A stretch of 64,000 nt of DNA from Hymenopellis radicata. Taxonomy: Eukaryota > Basidiomycota > Agaricomycetes > Agaricales > Physalacriaceae. This document shows, in pieces, positions 46,973 to 59,379 of the stretch (within the stretch, counting starts at the first letter, position 1; every line of letters begins with the position of its first letter). A model generated the notes under the pieces. It saw nothing but the letters and a program-made list of their open reading frames with translations. It did not search any database and was not told the origin of the DNA. The stretch lies in the NCBI GenBank assembly GCA_015501595.1, contig JADNRX010000052.1:124001-188000 (forward strand), in the 5' to 3' direction. The position numbers and the translations under genes are program-made.

Positions 46973-47233
46973 GTAATTATGTAGTTGACAGTAACTGGAA
47001 GAGCGAAGCAGTACCACGTGATGAGCCTCACGCGATAATTCGGAGCCGAAGCAAGCCGAAGACGCGTCTTATCCTTTATAGAACGCGTTTTTCGCGTTTG
47101 AAGTCGTGTAAAACATAGTTCAAGCTGCTATTTCTGATATAAAAGATCAAAGGACTTACAGCATGACCATATAACACCGTTTATGAAGGCTGAGTGGCCT
47201 CGATTGAGTAAGGATTATTCATTGTCCGCTCAT

Positions 47234-47240
47234 TATAAAA
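47234..47240 (+). promoter_or_regulatory. TATA box of the nuclear protein gene
   Basis: TATAAAA lies 61 nt upstream of the ATG at 47295. Confidence 0.5.
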
Positions 47241-47294
47241 GCAAAACGCCGCACTTTTTTCATTCTTCTTCTACCACCACGAACCACCAACAAC

Positions 47295-48304
47295 ATGCCT
47301 CCCAGAAAGTCCAACAAACGTGCCGCTCCTGTCGAAAGCGATACCGCTGCGGCACCTGCACCTAAGAAAGCGCGAGGCGCTAAGGCCGCGCCACCCAAGG
47401 CTGCCGCCAAGCCCGCGCCAAAGGCAAAAGCTACAGCTGCGAAATCCGCGCCAAAGGTTCCTGCGCCTAGCAAACCAATGACCAAGAAAGCTGCACCGTC
47501 CAAGGCCACTGAAAAGGAGCCTGAAGTTCTCGTCATCTCCGACGACGATGGGAACGAATCTGCGGATTCGGAGGAGGAGAGCGACGAGGAAGACGCGTCT
47601 GATGGCTCGGACGAGGAGCCTTTGGAGGAAGGCAAACTTCCTCCGGCGGTTCAAGTGCGTTCATCCTTGCCATGAGTTCAACCTGTTCGTACTTACGCTG
47701 GCCGCAGAAACGCCTGGACTGGATTAAGGAGAACATTTTTGGCTTGGATAACTACACGTATCGCGCCATATTCACCCAATTCGACTATTATATGGGCTCT
47801 CGGAATGGCAGAGACCAAGTCCCCGTTGACATCTATAACCACTGCGCCATGCGGGCTCATAACCACGGCGCCGATCTTGGATATGAGAAGCACATCATCA
47901 AGAAGGCGACCGGTGGAGGCTCTGGGTGTGCGTATGAGGACAGCGAAGGCGACGATTCAGACGACGAGGATGAGAGGGACTATGATTACGAGAGACCAGA
48001 AGATGTTGCCGTGAGTGTGCAGTCAGTTCTGAACTCAAAGATGTTTAGATGTTTCTTTTAGAAGCGTGCTGAACACTGCATGAACATACTGGATTCCTTG
48101 TCAGTCAAATATCTCAAACGGGCAATCAAGGCCCTGCCGAAATACCAAGGCAAGCGCAAGGGAAGCACAGACACCCTGGCAGATGCGATCTTGGACCACC
48201 TTGATGCACTCTCAGTCTCAAAGGCCCACTGTGATCTCATAGAAGAGCAGGAGATGTTGGAGGAGCTACAAGAGAAAATGGCCAAAGAAGCAAAGAAAGA
48301 CTGA
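47295..48304 (+). CDS. Small basic/acidic nuclear protein, function unknown
   Basis: The start MPPRKSNKRAAPVESDTAAA leads a Lys/Ala/Pro-rich tail like linker histone or HMGA tails. An acidic patch follows (VISDDDGNESADSEEESDEE). Exon 2 has KRLDWIKENIFGLDNYTYRA and FTQFDYYMGSRNGRDQVPVD. Exon 3 has MNILDSLSVKYLKRAIKALP and LADAILDHLDALS, which looks SAP-like (short DNA-binding helices), and ends EKMAKEAKKD at 48304. Introns start near 47654 and 48010 and are in phase. About 285 residues. A chromatin-associated role is inferred from composition only. It converges with URA2. Confidence 0.65.
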
Positions 48305-48493
48305 ATAACACATTTTATTGATCTCTTGAGCTTGTATTGCTACATTTTGTAGTTATGTACTCTACATGAATGCCATGAACATACTTTTCTGTCCGCGCTA
48401 CTCTACATACAGATTATACAGTCCGGGTAAGAGACTAGTCGTCTAAACTTACTTTGGTTAAGAAACATTCAGATCTAAACAGATATTGTACTT

Positions 48494-51400
48494 TTATGCG
48501 AGCACGCTCATAAGCAATGCCATGCGAATCTAGACAGTTCGTAAGTGAAAGTTCCTTGTGAGTGTACAGTCACTTACGAAAAGACCGTAGCGCATTTGAC
48601 GGAAGTAGACGGCGCGACGAGAATCATAGTCAACTTCAGGATCAATTTCTAGACCGAAAATGAGTTATACGAAGTCGATGAAGGCGAGGACCACGTACCG
48701 TTGACCCTTGGAAGGGGATGCATGACGATCATCTCCTCCTTCGCCCGCGACAAAACCGAGTGATCGACCCGATAAGCATTCCTCACTTGTTGCCACTCAG
48801 CCTCGCTTTCGAATCGTTCCTTTTGTACTCGGGTGACGTAGAGCACATCCGTATCCGAGAGCACCTCTTCAAGGGTCTCGCATATAGTGACATGGATGCC
48901 GGCCTTGCGGGCAGCCGCCACGACGCTGGATGGCATCGCCAAAGAAGGAGGGGAAACAAAGTTGAGCCGCACTGAATACAAGGACAGTAGTGTGACCAAG
49001 CTGTGAACTGTGCGTCCATTTTTGAGATCGCCGAGAAGCGTGATGGTGCGGCCGTTAACGGTTCCAAGTTCCGAACGAATAGTGTACACGTCCAACAGTG
49101 CCTACAGAAACGTCAGCAACAGCAAATCAATGCAAATGATATGCATACCTGAGTAGGGTGCTCGCCGATTCCGTCGCCAGCATTAATGATTGGCACAGGA
49201 GAAAACTTGGCTGCTGTTTGAGCACTCCCCACGTCTGGATGACGTATCACGATAGCGTCCCCATAACAAGCCAAAGTCCGGACGGTATCAGCCAACGACT
49301 CGCCCTTTGCGACGGACGAGTTATCAGCGTTAATCTGAACGACCTGACCTCCACATCGTTTCATCGCCGCATCGAAGGAAGAGCTCGTCCTAGTGGACGG
49401 CTCGAAGAACGCTGTGCACAGCACTTTACCCTTTAGGACATCGAGAACGCCATTACGCTCAACCTGCAGACGCATCTCATGTGCCAATGAGAACAAGTCG
49501 TACATATCGCGGTGAGTGAATTGCTTCACAGACAAGATATGGCGACGGTGGAAGGCAGGGTGGGGGACAAGGTGAGAGAATAAGTTGAGAGCGGATGGTC
49601 CTTGAATTGCCGCCTGCGACGGTGCGAGAGACATCGAAGGTCCCATACTGAGTGCCGCCATACCGCCTAAAGACGTGCCCTCTGTCTCCTTCATTTGGGG
49701 CGAACTGACTGCAACAACTGAGTGGTTGATAGTCGCGCTGGAGATCTCGCGGCCAAGAGGCGTCGAAGTCAATGCACCATCCAGGAAAGACGTCTGCCCA
49801 TGGACAACAACTCGATGGATTGAACCGGTCACGAAACCTTTATCCAAAGGCGACCAACAGTCCGCGCGCTTGGCAAAGGAAGACTTGCGGCCAACAGCGA
49901 CTTCAACCTGCGTCGACGCTTGCTCCGGGAGTCCAAAGATCAAGACGGGATTATCATGCAGACGAAGGCGAATATCTTCAAGTTTCAGACGACCGTCTGT
50001 AACAGCCGTTAATAGAAGAGGCAAGGCTTCCTCCAAGCCGGACTTGGGTGATGCAGATTTGCCAACCTGAGTCGCAAGCTTGTAGGGCGTCGCACCAACG
50101 GAAAAGATGTCTATAGTCTCCAAGTGCGACCAAATCGCCTTCTGGTCGTCCGGAGAAGGCAAACACGTAGCCTCCGGATATAGGGAAGCATTGAAGAAAA
50201 GCGAGTATATCGACACATCGCAGGTGACCTTGAGGTGTTTCGCTTTACTCAACGAAATCAACAGGAGATCGTCGTTCGTTAAGACATCAGTGACGTGAAC
50301 ACTCCTGTTGTGTAGACTCGCCAAAAGAAGGATAGACGCTAGATTAGACCCTTTCGCGTTCGTGACAATGGGCTTGTCGGATGGCCACGAAGTGAAGTAG
50401 GAGGCGACGCTGGTCAAGGAGGTGGGGGAGTCATCGAGCTGGAAAGGAATGAAAAGAGCTTTCGCCTCCGCCTGTAACTCTTCGTCCACGGCAGTCACAT
50501 TCTGCGAAGTGGCGGAGATGTTTAGGGCAAAGTTGCAGTGCGCAGCTCCCTGTATATTGGCGCGAGCGACATCAAACGAGGCGGCGTCCGTAATCTTGGT
50601 GTTGACGCCGATTGGGATGACGATCGCGGTCGTGAAACCAGCAGCTACGGAGGCTTCGGTGGCTTCTGCAAAGTCTTTGCTTCCTGGGACAGCCAACCCC
50701 GGAACAAACGCAGCCACATTGACTAATCCGGGGAAAATGTAGCTTTGGTGAGAGCTCTTCGAGTCGATAGTGGAGACATCCAACGGAAGTTTGCGCACAA
50801 GTGCCTCTGCCAGCATCTTCGCGTTCTTGACATTGGTAATCAATGGAACCGCAAAATCCACGGCCATGCGCCTCGTGTGGTATCCCTTGCTGGTGTAGCT
50901 AGCCGGACGACGGTAATGGTTCTTCGAGGGCAGATTGATATACATGTCGATGAGGTTATTGGCGAGATGCTGCGTCAACGAGTATTCGGACTTTTGTTGA
51001 TCGCGATCGTCTTCACCAAGGGTTTCAAGGTACTGGTACTGATATGAGCTATACCTCATGTATGATGGAAAATCGACACACCTTGCAAGGAACATTGTGC
51101 TCCGTCAAGAAGTCCGCAGTCCCCGAGGTCGCAAAGATGTTGTACCCAGCAGCGCTGAGCTTCTGTACCGAAGGCAGAATCTCCAGCTTCTCTCGGTAGC
51201 TTCCGACGGAAAATAGGATGTTTTTCTTCGGAGGGACGATACCGGTCGAAATAAGCGCTTTGAGGTACGCCTCGTACTTGTCTCGGCCGAAACACGCGAC
51301 TTCTCCAGTGGACGCCATCTCTACACCGAGCACGGGATCGGCACCAGACAGGCGACTAAAACTGAACTGAGGTACTTTCACACCAACATAATCCGCGGGA

Positions 51401-54400
51401 AGTCCAAGGTCTGGGTAGGGCTCAACCGGTAAGTCGAGCATGACCTTGGTTGCCATCTCGATAGCGTCCACACCAGTGACTTTCGATACGAAAGGGAATG
51501 ACCGAGCTGCCCGAAGGTTACACTCGATGACCTTGATTTCGTTGTTTTTGGCGATGAACTGAATGTTGAACGGCCCTGTAACATTGAGAGCGTTCCCAAT
51601 CTTCGCGGTTGCCTCCTCAATTTGCCGCACAGTCTGAGGATCGAGATCCTGGGGAGGGTGTATCAAGGTCGCGTCGCCGGAATGGACACCAGCATTCTCC
51701 ACATGCTCAGAAATGTAGTGCATGACCATCTTGCCGTCCTTCGCCACAGCATCCATCTCAATCTCTTTAGCCTGCTCAATGTACTTCGTGATGACGACCG
51801 GATGATCCCGAGACACAGCAGTTGCTTGCGTGAGGTAGTTCATGAGGTCGTCCGCGGTGGATACGACGTTCATAGCGGCACCGGATAGGACGTAGGAAGG
51901 GCGAACTAGAACAGGATAGCCGACAGAGTCGCAGAAAGCGTACGCTTCTTCATAGCTGCTGAGTTCCTTCCACGAAGGCTGATCGACGCCGATCTCGTCT
52001 AAAAGACGGGAGAACTTGTATCGATTCTCAGCTGTGTCAATCATTTCGGGCGACGTCCCGTATATCTTGACATTCTCGCGATACAAAGGCAGCGCGATGT
52101 TGTTCGGCGTCTGCCCTCCCATGGACAAGATGACACCCCGGGAGTGCTCGACATCGTAGATATCAAGGATAGTCTCCAAGCTGATGTTCTCGAAGTAAAG
52201 CCTGTCCGCCTCGTCGTAGTCGGTACTGACGGTTTCGGGGTTGTAGTTTACCATGACAGTGGGTAGTCCCTGGTCGCGCAAAGTCCTGATGGCGCGGACA
52301 GCACACCAGTCGAACTCCACCGAGGAACCGATGCGATATACTCCGGATCCCAGAACCATAACGCCGCGTTCACCGAAAGAGATGTCGTGCTCTACCGCGT
52401 TGTAGGTAGTGTAGAGGTAGTTTGTGAAAGCCGGGAACTCGGCGGCGACGGTGTCGATCTGCTTCACAAAGGGAGCAATGCCTTGCTCTTTGCGCAGAGT
52501 TCGGACTGCAAGCTCAGTGGAGCCCAAAGAAACGGCAAGCTGTCGGTCAGAAAAGCCGAGCTGTTTGGCACGACGAAGCAAATCGGGCGTCATAGAAGGA
52601 ATGCCGCGATTCCTACAAATCAATTAGGAACAATACCTGGTTAAGGTTTCGAGACCTACATGAGAAGGACCTCCATCTCATAGATGTAATACAGTTTCGT
52701 AAGGAACCACTTGTCGATGTTGGTCATTTGCCAGATCTTATCGACAGTGTAGCCTCGATGGAAAGCGTCCGAGATCGCGAATATGCGCTTGTCCGTAGGG
52801 TTCACGAGTTCCTCGTCAATATCCTCCACGAAGTCATTCTAGGAAAGCTACGATGAGAATCTGATCTAAGCGGAAACAAGTAGACTCACCTTCGCAAATC
52901 CGGCGAACTGATCATCAATGGCGCGGATAGCTTTTTGAATGGTTTCTTCGAAGGTCCGACCGATGCTCATAACCTCGCCAACGCTCTTCATGCTGCTACT
53001 GAGGAGACGGCTGACGCGGTTGAACTTCTTCAAGTCCCAGCGCGGAATCTTGACGACGACGTAGTCCAAACTGGGCTCGAAACAAGCACTGGTAACCTTC
53101 GTGACACTGTTCTTGATCTCGTTCAATGGAATTCCAAGACCTAACTTCGCAGCAATGAAAGCAAGAGGGTAACCAGTGGCCTTAGAAGCTAAAGCGGAAG
53201 ATCTGGACAGACGGGCGTTGACCTGTTAAAGATATCAGTAACAGTCGCGTAAAGGGAAGATCAACTAACCTCAATGATACAATACTCCTGCGAGTTTGGA
53301 TTGAGAGCATACTGAATGTTACATTCACCAACAACACCAAGGTGGCGAATGACATTGATAGCAGTCGTCCGGAGCATGTTGTAATCCGCATCGGACAACG
53401 TCTGCGAGGGCGCCACAACAATCGAGTCGCCAGTGTGTATACCTAACGGATCGAAGTTCTAAACAAACAAAGTATTCAGCAAACGGGCGTAATGAGTTGA
53501 GAAAACAGAATACAAACCTCCATGTTACACACTGTGATGCAGTTATCACGGCAGTCGCGAACAACTTCATACTCAATCTCCTTCCACCCCTTCATACTTT
53601 TCTCGACCAGGACTTGGGGACTGGTGGCGAAAGCCTTGGCGCAAAGAGCCTTGAGCTGCGATTCGTTCTGTGCGAAACCCGACCCAAGTCCTCCGAGAGC
53701 ATATGCGGCGCGGACAATCACTGGATATCCGATACCATTCGCCGCCGCAATAGCCTCCTCCTGGTTGGTGGCAGTACAACTCTCGGCACACTTTTCGCCA
53801 ATCTCCGCCATCGCACTCGCAAATAGCTGCCTGTCCTCTGTCGTGATGATCGTCTCAATTGGTGTGCCCAAAACTTGCACACCGAGCTCGGCGAACTCGT
53901 CCTTGAGCTTGATACCCACATTGAGCGCGGTCTGCCCACCGAAAGTAACGTAGATACCATCCGGCTTCTCGTACTTGATGATTTTCCTAACAAAGTCCGG
54001 CGTGACCGGAAGGAAATAGACCTTGTCCGCCAAACCCTTGGATGTGGCGATGGTAGCGATGTTAGGATTCACCATGATTGTGTAGATACCCTCTTCCTTC
54101 AGAGCCTTGATGGCTTGCGAGCCCGAGTAGTCAAACTCGCCTGCTTGCCCAATAGACAAACCGCCAGATCCCAGGATGATGACCTTTGAGACCGTGGCAC
54201 GCGGAATACGTTTGTCGTTGTCCTCCCTCGTCCCACCAGGCATCTTGATAGGTGCGAGAGAGCTCGTGGCGACACAATCGGTGATGTTTTGGATAAACAC
54301 GTCGAACAAAAACTCGGTGTCGCGTGGACCAGGCGTAGACTCGGGATGGAATTGTACGGAAAAGAATGGCTTGTCTTCACAGTAAATCCCTTCGTTGCTG

Positions 54401-55615
54401 CCATCGTTGGCGTTGCGGAAAAGCTCCTTCCACCCGGACGGAAGAGTGGGAGTATCAACCTGGAAACCGTGATTCTGACTAGTGATGTAGCACCGGCCGG
54501 ACAACATGTCCGTGCACGGAATGTTGTGACCACGGTTGCCGTACTTCATTTTGGATGTCGTCGCGCCGGCGGCGAGGGCAAGCAGTTGGTGACCGAGACA
54601 TATACCGAAAATAGGTCTATCCGCCTTTTTCATGGCCTTAGAAAGGCGCTCGATCGTGGATGAGAGCATGGACGGGTCGCCGGGACCGTTGGAAACGAAA
54701 ATGCCGTCGTAAGGTTCCGCCTCGGAAAGGAAGTCGTAGTCCCATGGCACGACCTTGAGCTGGATTCCGCGAGCAATGAAGCATCGAATCTGGTTGTACT
54801 TCATCCCCACATCGAGGGCAAGAACGCGAAGCGGACGTCCGCTGGGATGCAAAAGCGGCGCGACAAGAGGGTCATACAAACGAGGCTCGGTTGTAGACAC
54901 CGCGGCGACGAGATTACTCTGATTGGGATCAGCAAAGGGAACGTCGAAGTAATCGTCGCGCCAACTGGGCGTGCCAGCGTTTGGGGAGGAGGCACGCGAG
55001 GAGACCTGGGAAGCCGGGTTGAAAGAGAGACGTCTGCCAAATGGCGTGCCTGGCTTCCTGGCGAGGATCTTACCCAACATTGATCCTTTTTCGCGGATTT
55101 TTTTTGTCAGCGCGCGCGTGTCGATGCCGTAGATGGCGGGAACACCATTTTCCTTGAGCCATGCTGCGAGCGAGGACTCAGCAAGGAAATGACTGAAGTC
55201 CTTGGAGTAGTATCCGATGACGACAGCCGCGACGTGGATGCGCGACGACTCAAAATCGGCTGGAAGGAGGTCGGCGGTGCGCTTAGGTACACCGTAGTTG
55301 CCAACAAGGGGATAGGTCAAGATCAGGATCTGTCCTTCATAGGAGGGATCCGTCAACGACTCCGTGTATCCCACCATTCCTAGTCAAGAGAATGAGAAAA
55401 AAACCGATATCTTTTTTTCAGTAAAGCATACCAGTCTGGAAGACGCATTCTCCTGCTACGCTTATACCCTCCGCGCCGAAGCTCATTCCTCTAAACGCTG
55501 TACCATCGCTCAATTCGAGCACGGCATCGTCAGATGGCTTGTTGTTCGCTGTCGCGGGAGGAGTTGGGAGGTTAAAGGCGCTCGAGGTCCGAGACAGTGC
55601 TGGGCGACCGGCCAT
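48494..55615 (-). CDS. URA2: URA2-type multifunctional protein: carbamoyl-phosphate synthase / aspartate carbamoyltransferase
   Basis: The start [20 protein letters not shown] is at 55615. Domains in order: glutamine amidotransferase ([15 protein letters not shown] with catalytic Cys, SVQFHPEST with catalytic His), then two CPSase halves ([40 protein letters not shown]). Next is an inactive dihydroorotase-like domain ([13 protein letters not shown] lacks the metal-binding HxH), and last aspartate carbamoyltransferase ([55 protein letters not shown]). The last exons give [20 protein letters not shown] and [15 protein letters not shown] at 48494. About 2200 residues over roughly a dozen exons, all frames intact. 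It makes carbamoyl aspartate for UMP synthesis in the cytosol; the family is normally feedback-inhibited by UTP. Confidence 0.95.
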
Positions 55616-55820
55616 GGTTTTTGGGGTGAAAAAGAGTGGGTTTATACGTTGCTCGTCGTGGATATGGTCGTGGTCGTAGTTCTTCCTCTCCACTCGGACC
55701 TGTAGGGCGCTGCAGCAACTTCGAGTGGAGAGGAAGAAAAAGAAGAAGAAAATTCGGCTGGCGAACAATTATGATCGCAAGTCTCACGTGGCGATGGCAT
55801 CATCTAAATCCATTCGTCAC

Positions 55821-55856
55821 TGATCTGCAGTGATTAGATTAATCTCCCGCTCACCG
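55821..55856 (+). repeat. 36-bp direct repeat, copy 1 (junction of right duplication arm)
   Basis: The 36-bp sequence starting TGATCTGCAGTGATTAGATT recurs exactly and in the same orientation at 60180-60215. The two copies bracket the whole right arm of the inverted duplication. Confidence 0.85.
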
Positions 55857-55957
55857 GTCCATATTCCAGCAATAACTTTACCGATAGAAGGTGCTTACAG
55901 AATGCTTGTCCGCAGGTGACAAGTCGGGTCGGAAAGCAAGTTGGATGGTCTCCGATG

Positions 55958-56563
55958 GGTTTATTACCCGATCCGCTGGGTACTTACCTGCCATGCCGCT
56001 GATCGGCATCCCAAATAGGCAATGGCAGGTAAGTCCCAACGGCGCGATATCCATTCTTGTTCGCTCGTTTGGCGCCTCAGCAGCATAAACACTGCTCAGA
56101 ATGTTGGATATATGTTGATGCTGTCTTCTCCCATGTTGATCTGTCCCGGGAGGCTGCTTGAACGCCCAAATTCGCAGAATGGCAGGTAAGTCCTTGTTTG
56201 ATTAGTCATCGACTTACCTGCCATGCTGTGCACGTAGCGCGTTTACTGAAAATCAGTCTTCTGGACCACGGGCTCTCTTGCACGAAACGGGAACTACACT
56301 GATAGCTGGACTGTCTACAGACCAACTTAAACTTAACTTCATTGCTTTTCAGACCGTCACTGCCGGAATTCCGGTGAAGACCGTACGCGACGCGATGACT
56401 ACCGGGTTCCGCGGCAGCGGAAGATTTTTTTGCGTACTTCAGGCTCTCAGACAGGTTCTGTGGCCTCTTATGTTGCCCTATAAAGCTCTCTCTAGTTCTC
56501 TTTCCTTGAATTCTTTTTCTGTGAGGTTTTGACGAGAATACCCAGTGTATTGGGTCAAAAACC
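55958..56563 (+). repeat. MITE unit 1
   Basis: About 606 bp. It contains four copies of ACTTACCTGCCAT or its reverse complement in alternating orientation, a subterminal-repeat pattern typical of hAT ends. Confidence 0.75.
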
Positions 56564-56569
56564 CCGATG

Positions 56570-57180
56570 GGTTTATTACCCGATCCGCTGGGTACTTACC
56601 TGCCATGCCGCTGATCGGCATCCCAATAGGCAATGGCAGGTAAGTCCCAACGGCGCGATATCCATTCTTGTTCGCTCGTTTGGCGCCTCAGCAGCATAAA
56701 CACTGCTCAGAATGTTGGATATATGTTGATGCTGTCTTCTCCCATGTTGATCTGTCCCGGGAGGCTGCTTGAACGCCCAAATTCGCAGAATGGCAGGTAA
56801 GTCCTTGTTTGATTAGTCATCGACTTACCTGCCATGCTGTGCACGTAGCGCGTTTACTGAAAATCAGTCTTCTGGACCACTGGCTCTCTTGCACGAAACG
56901 GGATGTACACTGATAGCTGGTAACTGTCTGGTCTACAGACTAAATTAAACTTAACTTCATTGCTTTTCAGACTGTCACTATCGGAATTCGGTGAAGACCG
57001 TACGCGACGCGATGACTACCGGTTTCCGCGGCAGCGGAAGATTTTTTTGCGTACTTGAGGCTCTCGGACAGGTTCCGTGGCCTCTTATGTTGCCCTATAA
57101 AGCTCTCTCTAGTTCTCTTTCTTTGAATTCTTTTTCTGTGAGTTTTTGACAAGAATACCCAGTGTATTGGGTCAAAAACC
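56570..57180 (+). repeat. MITE unit 2
   Basis: About 611 bp and nearly identical to unit 1, with small indels. It is preceded by the linker CCGATG at 56564-56569. Confidence 0.75.
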
Positions 57181-57186
57181 CTGATG

Positions 57187-57791
57187 GTTTATTACCCGAT
57201 CCGCTGGGTACTTACCTGCCATGCCGCTGATCGGCATCCCGAATAGGCAATGGCAGGTAAGTCCCAACGGCGCGATATCCATTCTTGTTTCGCTCGTTTG
57301 GCGCCTCAGCAGCATAAACACTGCTCAGAAATGTTGGATATATGTTGATGCTGTCTCCTCCCATGTTGATCTGTCCCGGGAAGCTGCTTGAACGCCCAAA
57401 TTCGCCGAATGGCAGGTAAGTCCTTGTTTGATTAGTCATCGACTTACCTGCCTGTGCACGTAGCGCGTTTACCGAAAATCAGTCTTCTGACCACTGCTCT
57501 CTTGCACGAAACGGGAAGTACACTGATAGCTGTGTAATCTGTTGTCTACAGACCAAATAAACTTAACTTCATTGCTTTTCAGACTGTCACTTCAAATTCT
57601 GGTGAAGACCATACGCGACGCGATGACTACCGGTTTCCGCGGCAGCGGAAGATTTTTTTGCGTACTTCAGGCTCTCGGACAGGTTCTGTGGCCTCTTATG
57701 TTGCCCTATAAAGCTCTCTCTAGTTCTCTTTCTTTGAATTCTTTTTCTGTGAGTTTTTGACAAGAATACCCAGTGTATTGGGTCAAAAACC
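57187..57791 (+). repeat. MITE unit 3
   Basis: About 605 bp. It is preceded by CTGATG (57181-57186). One subterminal motif is shortened near 57450 (CTTACCTGCC without the following AT). Confidence 0.75.
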
Positions 57792-57814
57792 CTCCGATGC
57801 TAACAATGATAATA

Positions 57815-59071
57815 CTAATAAATAATCCCGAGTTGTAAATTCTCCAATTCACACCTAGCTCCCAGGGCGAACTGTTCAAAGACAGCGACGCCGGACTCCA
57901 GAGTCTCAGAACCCAACGTGCCCGTTATGTTTCCTATCCATCTCGTGTACGGAAAGTCAGGCAGACCAGCCACAACGAGTTCTGTCTGCACAACAGCCTC
58001 CAAAACACCTTCATCTCCCAAATCAATCTCAATCAGATACGCGTCCGGTTGGGATCCATTGGGAGGCCAGGTAGAATTACTGGGACGGACTTTGACCAAG
58101 TCCGTGGTGCAGGTCGCGCCAGTCAACATTTCTCCATCGCGCGCAACGTAGCCGCTGACAAACTCGTTTCCTTCCCTGTCGACAGCATCGAACCAAACGA
58201 TGGAATATGGTCCGAGAGACGCGTGTCCCCAAAGCCAAGAGCTCACGCTCTCCGCGAATGTGCGATCGCTCCAGTTCTAAGAGAGTGTTAGTAGTACCTT
58301 TGGCGTTGGACAGAGCATTCACATACTTTATCATGATATCCGGCTCCAGAAAAGCTGATCGGTTCACCCAGTACTTCAAAATTCGCGTAGGCTTTCGCGT
58401 CGGGGACGGCGTTTGCCCAACCGACATGGGGAAGGATTTGCATGTCCTGCCCAGCCTCGGCAGGCCCACAGGGATAATGGGCTGGGGCTCTCTGTTCAAC
58501 GCGCCATATTAACACCAATAATGAGCTGTATATAAACAGATGTAGAACATACAGATTCCAAATACAGAGAGCCTTGTACCCCAACTTCCGGGGCATCGAT
58601 GTCCACGACATAATGCGCCATATCGGGCGTACCGCCCCAGCTCGCGCCCGTGCCCGTGAACACCCCGCTCGTCCCATCCACTACGGTGTTGACAACAGCA
58701 GACTCCGCATCCACGATGAACTGGCCCGTGGTCCCGTTGGCGAATGAAGTCCAGATGTACACGGAGGTAACGACGGGGGATTCCTCAAGGAAGGGGAACG
58801 CGTCCGCAGTCGAGGTAAAGAACGTGATGACGACGGAAGACTTGTCCACGGCGGACACGGCGTCGAAGTACCACCAGTCGAACACGGTACCGTTGACTGG
58901 CTGCACCTTGGGTGCGTCCAGGCCGTGCGCATCCGATATGAACTGGACGCGACTTTCGCCTGTTTGGACGGGACCAGCGATGGTGCTATGCTCGACCAAA
59001 GCAGAAGCGGCTTGGAGAGCGAGTACAAGGAGGCCAGAGGCCCATAGACACAGACGGTGAGAACGGTCCAT
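57815..59071 (-). CDS. CrtC/Diels-Alderase-like secreted protein, right (intact) copy
   Basis: The start MDRSHRLCLWASGLLVLALQ (signal peptide) is at 59071. The family block FDWWYFDAVSAVDKSSVVIT is followed by SVYIWTSFANGTTGQFIVDA and VVDIDAPEVGVQGSLYLES. Two introns (about 58491-58553 and 58277-58326) splice in phase to DKNWSDRTFAESVSSWLWGH and GPYSIVWFDAVDREGNEFVS. The C-terminus is FEQFALGARCELENLQLGII-Y-stop at 57815, 14 residues longer than the left copy. About 385 residues. Relatives include kievitone hydratase and fungal Diels-Alderases (lipocalin-like fold), but no partner enzyme is nearby, so the substrate is unknown. This is the functional member of the duplicated pair. Confidence 0.75.
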
Positions 59072-59379
59072 GTTTACGATGTAACAGAAGGAAAGTCACT
59101 TATTATGTATCATCGAGGGCCAGGTACAGAGCGATTGAAACGCGTCGCCGTGTAGCCCTTATTGTTATTGAACGTGGCCGGCGCGAAGACGGCGATGCCA
59201 ATCCGAATCGTCCGAGATGATCGGATTTAGAACTTGTTTAGAACCGTGGTCCGTGAAGAGTCTTCGCATGGGGATTGCACGGGGAGTGGGAGAAGGACCC
59301 AGTCATCCTTTGGTTGGGACGGCAGGGGGAGGGCTAGGTGAGGGCTCATTTCACACGTCCCTCAAGCAGGTAAGTAAAC

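Larger units (their letters stand above)
55950..57799. mobile_element. Tandem array of three hAT-like MITE copies with 8-bp target duplication
   Basis: CTCCGATG occurs at 55950-55957 and 57792-57799, on the two sides of the insert. The left arm has a single copy of this site, so it is a target duplication. Inside are three head-to-tail units of about 605-612 bp. The array starts GGTTTATTACCC and ends GGGTCAAAAACC, imperfect terminal inverted repeats. The units are separated by CCGATG or CTGATG, remnants of the target site. An 8-bp duplication fits the hAT superfamily. No transposase ORF is present. Confidence 0.8.

Noticed and set aside
47219..47654. Minus-strand ORFs of 127-138 residues over the nuclear protein gene
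   Set aside because: They are antisense shadows of the Lys/Ala-rich and acidic exon 1; the plus-strand gene has a TATA box, introns and downstream conserved exons.
55958..57791. Tandem array considered as a CRISPR-like or centromeric/telomeric satellite
   Set aside because: The units are ~610 bp with transposon-type ends and an 8-bp target duplication; there are no short regular spacers or telomere words.
58650..59060. Plus-strand ORF of 136 residues (mirrored at 24242-24673 minus)
   Set aside because: It is antisense to exon 1 of both CrtC-like copies and is conserved only because the duplicated sense gene is conserved.
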